Source: Candidatus Poribacteria bacterium
Lineage (GTDB): Bacteria; Poribacteria; WGA-4E; WGA-3G
DNA length: 8,769 nt
Assembly: GCA_009842375.1 (NCBI GenBank)
Contig: VYFM01000503.1
Location: 1 to 8,769, forward strand
Direction of reading: 5' to 3'
This document shows, in pieces, positions 7,127 through 8,769 of this stretch (position 1 is the stretch's first letter; each line of letters starts with the position of its first letter). The notes beneath the pieces are model-generated. The model had not been told where the DNA came from and made no database searches. It saw nothing but the letters and a program-made list of their open reading frames with translations. Made by a program: the position numbers and the translations under genes.

Positions 7127-8566
7127 TACTGAACCAGATAATACCCAAGTATCTTTACTACCTCCACCTTGTGAGGAATTTACAACCAAGGATCCTTTTT
7201 TTAATGCGACTCGAGTTAGTCCACCGGGCAGGACATAGATTTCCTCCCCGTATAGAATGAATGGACGCAAATCTACATGTCTTCCTTCAAAATGATCTTC
7301 TATCAATACTGGTACACGAGATAGTGCAAGTGTAGGTTGTGCGATATAATTGCGTGGATTCTCTTTTATTTTCTCTGCGAATTCGGCATGTTCTGCTCGT
7401 GTGGCATGAGGTCCAATCAACATTCCGTAACCACCGGATTGATTTGCTTCCTTCACAACGAGTTTATCCAAATTCTCTAAAACATATTTGCGATCATCAT
7501 CTTCCCAACACATATAGGTTGGTACATTTGGTACAATAATATCTTCATCAAGGTAGTATTTGATTATCTGTGGTACATACGAACATATAACTTTGTCATC
7601 AGCAACACAAGTTCCGGGAGCATTGATGAGAGCAAGTCGTCCGGATTTGTATACATCCATCAAGCCGGGAACACCTAAAAGTGATTCTGGTTTAAACACT
7701 TCTGGATCAAGGAAATCATCGTTAATCCGTCTATAGATGACATCAACCCGTTCAAATCCTTTGGTTGTACGCATGTGTACATACCCATCCATCACGACAA
7801 GATCGCGACCTTCAACTAATGATACACCCATTTGTTGTGCAAGAAAGGAGTGCTCAAAATATGCAGAGTTATAAATACCGGGTGTAAGTAATGCAACAAC
7901 AGGAGATATGACTCTATCACTCACAAGGTATTGCAGCATATCCAGTAATCGACTTGGATAATCTTCTACAGGTTGTATTTGTGACATGCCGAACAACTGC
8001 GGAAATGTACGTTTCATCAGTTGTCGATTTTCCATTACATACGATACACCAGATGGACAACCGAGATTATCTTCTAAAACATATATCTGACCATCACCAT
8101 CCCGGACGAGATCAGTTCCAGTGATATGGCACCAAATACCGTGCGGCGGATCTAATCCGACACACTGTTCAAGGTAACGTTCTGATGAAAGTACAACATC
8201 AGCAGGTACGACTCTATCTTTAATGATTTTCTGATCGTGGTAGACATCATCTATGAACAGATTAAGTGCATGGATCCTTTGTTTGAGACCGCGTTCTATC
8301 CATTCCCATTCGTTTGCATCTATGATACGTGGTATAAGGTCAAATGGAAATATCCTCTCAACTCCCTGTTCATCGGCGTATACATTGAAAGTAATCCCCA
8401 TTCTAAGCAATGCATGTTCAGCAGTGATTTGTCGTCGAATAAATTCTCCATTCTCAAAATTACTTATTCTTTCCACGAGCATCTGAACAGCAGGACGCGC
8501 ACTACCGTCTTCAAAAAACATCTCATCATAAAATCCATCAGTTTTGTATCCATCAAATCTTGTCAT
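7124..8566 (-). CDS. Circularly permuted ATP-grasp protein (COG2308/DUF404-DUF407 type), stand-alone copy, first gene of the operon
   Basis: Predicted cytoplasmic ATP-dependent carboxylate-amine ligase; substrate unknown. The 480 residues match the family's usual length of about 470-490 and no part looks missing. Seen in order: the typical N-terminus (FDGYKTDGFYDEMF, residues 4-17), FPFDLIPRII (73-82), LNLFIDDVYHDQKIIKD (101-117), GIWCHITGTDLVRD (143-156), EDN (165-167) followed by PSGVSYVMENR (171-181), LTPG (227-230), EGRDLVV (252-258), YRRINDDFLDP (278-288), a nucleotide-binding-type lysine K372 with the glycine-rich SGGYGMLIGP (377-386), RPF (434-436), PGGLTRVAL (447-455) and the terminal SQGGGSKDTWVL (465-476). 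The ATG at 8566 fits the family N-terminus and has a strong ribosome site. The stop (TAG, 7126-7124) lies 9 bases before the next start. Residue 169 is Gly where I recall mostly Arg. Family assignment is very secure; the reaction is inferred from the fold, not shown. Confidence 0.96.
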   Translation of the reverse strand: MTRFDGYKTDGFYDEMFFEDGSARPAVQMLVERISNFENGEFIRRQITAEHALLRMGITFNVYADEQGVERIFPFDLIPRIIDANEWEWIERGLKQRIHALNLFIDDVYHDQKIIKDRVVPADVVLSSERYLEQCVGLDPPHGIWCHITGTDLVRDGDGQIYVLEDNLGCPSGVSYVMENRQLMKRTFPQLFGMSQIQPVEDYPSRLLDMLQYLVSDRVISPVVALLTPGIYNSAYFEHSFLAQQMGVSLVEGRDLVVMDGYVHMRTTKGFERVDVIYRRINDDFLDPEVFKPESLLGVPGLMDVYKSGRLALINAPGTCVADDKVICSYVPQIIKYYLDEDIIVPNVPTYMCWEDDDRKYVLENLDKLVVKEANQSGGYGMLIGPHATRAEHAEFAEKIKENPRNYIAQPTLALSRVPVLIEDHFEGRHVDLRPFILYGEEIYVLPGGLTRVALKKGSLVVNSSQGGGSKDTWVLSGSV

Positions 8567-8575
8567 TGTGAATTG

Positions 8576-8586
8576 CCTCCCTCCTT
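8576..8586 (-). promoter_or_regulatory. Strong ribosome binding site of the first gene
   Basis: Minus-strand AAGGAGGGAGG contains two overlapping Shine-Dalgarno cores. The nearer GGGAGG is 9 bases from the ATG at 8566, a normal spacing. The site confirms the start that also fits the conserved family N-terminus. Confidence 0.85.
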
Positions 8587-8602
8587 GTGCTCATATCAAG
8601 AA

Positions 8603-8626
8603 TTGAGTGTACCGTACCCGCCTCAA
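8603..8626. other. Inverted repeat TTGAG/CTCAA in the operon leader
   Basis: Five-base arms at 8603-8607 and 8622-8626 enclose 14 bases that contain two GTAC tetramers (8609-8612 and 8614-8617). In the leader RNA this would form a weak hairpin about 17 bases upstream of the ribosome site of gene 1. No known riboswitch or T-box pattern was recognised. Confidence 0.2.
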
Positions 8627-8638
8627 CAAGTGTCGTTG

Positions 8639-8649
8639 GTTAGGCTAAC
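8639..8649. other. Palindrome GTTAG-G-CTAAC in the operon leader
   Basis: A perfect inverted repeat of 5-base arms around one central base, placed downstream of the candidate leftward start sites and beside the possible rightward -35 box. It could be a protein-binding half-site pair or a weak RNA structure. It is short enough to arise by chance. Confidence 0.25.
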
Positions 8650-8651
8650 GG

Positions 8652-8680
8652 TTTACACATCCAAAAGTCCTATATCTAAT
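8652..8680 (+). promoter_or_regulatory. Possible rightward (divergent) promoter
   Basis: On the plus strand TTTACA (8652-8657) and TCTAAT (8675-8680), each five of six to consensus, are separated by exactly 17 bases. This would fire to the right, out of the window, starting near 8687. The -10 box overlaps the possible leftward -10 at 8674-8679 on the other strand. No gene start lies to its right inside the window, although a GGAG sits at 8763-8766 just before the edge. It supports a divergently transcribed neighbour only if an ORF begins past 8769. Confidence 0.3.
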
Positions 8681-8703
8681 GTGTAATGCAATCCCTATGT
8701 CAA
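8674..8703 (-). promoter_or_regulatory. Possible second leftward promoter (perfect -35, weak -10)
   Basis: On the minus strand a perfect TTGACA (8703-8698) is followed after 18 bases by TTAGAT (8679-8674), which matches TATAAT at only three of six positions. It lies downstream of the extended -10 element and could be a weaker start or chance. Low confidence because of the poor -10. Confidence 0.25.
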
Positions 8704-8716
8704 ATTCTGCATACAT

Positions 8717-8725
8717 ATTATACCA
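8717..8725 (-). promoter_or_regulatory. Extended -10 promoter element for the operon (leftward)
   Basis: Read on the minus strand this is TGGTATAAT, a perfect TGnTATAAT extended -10 of the housekeeping sigma-70 type. The -35 side is poor: TGACGA at 18 bases is the best I see, but an extended -10 can work without a good -35. Transcription would begin near 8710 and give an untranslated leader of about 143 bases before the ATG at 8566. It is the only strong housekeeping-type signal upstream of the operon in the window. The promoter is inferred from the motif alone. Confidence 0.55.
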
Positions 8726-8769
8726 TTTCTAATTGATAAATCGTCATAATAAACTGTAGGTCGGAGTGA

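Larger units (their letters stand above)
8567..8769. other. Gene-free leader and upstream region of the operon
   Basis: No convincing coding sequence occupies these 203 bases. Beyond the ribosome site, promoter candidates and inverted repeats listed separately, I see nothing else. A short plus-strand reading frame (ATG at 8694, 11 codons) carries no support. The stretch probably separates this operon from a gene beyond the right edge. Confidence 0.6.

Noticed and set aside
8609..8617. Tandem GTAC-C-GTAC as a special repeat or operator
   Set aside because: Two self-complementary tetramers one base apart occur easily by chance; no further copies were noticed in the leader.
8237..8686. Plus-strand open frame of 149 codons overlapping the 5' end of gene 1 and the leader
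   Set aside because: Most of it is antisense to the highly conserved N-terminus of the ATP-grasp protein. Its composition is not protein-like, no ribosome site was seen and it resembles no family I know.
8694..8729. Short leader-peptide frame on the plus strand (ATG at 8694, 11 codons)
   Set aside because: It has no ribosome site, no run of a regulatory amino acid and no attenuator-like hairpins after it.

Overview
The window holds one compact leftward (minus-strand) operon of four complete genes covering almost every base from 18 to 8566, preceded by a gene-free leader of about 200 bases at the right edge. Transcription runs from high to low coordinates. No RNA gene, mobile element, CRISPR array or broken gene is visible. 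Base composition is moderately AT-rich (about 40% GC by eye). Strong Shine-Dalgarno sites and a bacterial extended -10 promoter point to a bacterium. The protein families occur widely in bacteria, so no phylum can be named safely from the sequence.

Layout in transcription order: (1) 8566-7124, stand-alone circularly permuted ATP-grasp protein, 480 aa; (2) 7114-6134, stand-alone alpha-E domain protein, 326 aa, whose ribosome site overlaps the stop of gene 1; (3) 6068-2730, 1112-aa fusion of a transglutaminase-like cysteine protease domain with a C-terminal DUF2126 putative amidoligase; (4) 2711-18, 897-aa fusion of a second circularly permuted ATP-grasp domain with a second alpha-E domain. The operon therefore carries each of the ATP-grasp and alpha-E modules twice, once as separate proteins and once fused, around one transglutaminase/amidoligase.

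Working together (inference from family knowledge): the ATP-grasp proteins and DUF2126 are predicted ATP-dependent carboxylate-amine (amide/peptide-bond) ligases, the transglutaminase-like domain has a full Cys-His-Asp triad that could hydrolyse or transfer amide bonds, and the alpha-E proteins are helical partners of unknown biochemistry. The family association is known from comparative genomics and is thought to make a peptide or a peptide modification, but to my knowledge the product is unknown. All four proteins look cytoplasmic, with no signal peptide or membrane segment visible. A stand-alone short transglutaminase and an Anbu-type proteasome-like peptidase, frequent companions in other genomes, are absent here, but the window stops 17 bases after the last gene, so they could lie beyond the left edge.

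The leader (8567-8769) carries a leftward extended -10 promoter, a second possible leftward promoter, a possible rightward promoter overlapping it, and small inverted repeats.
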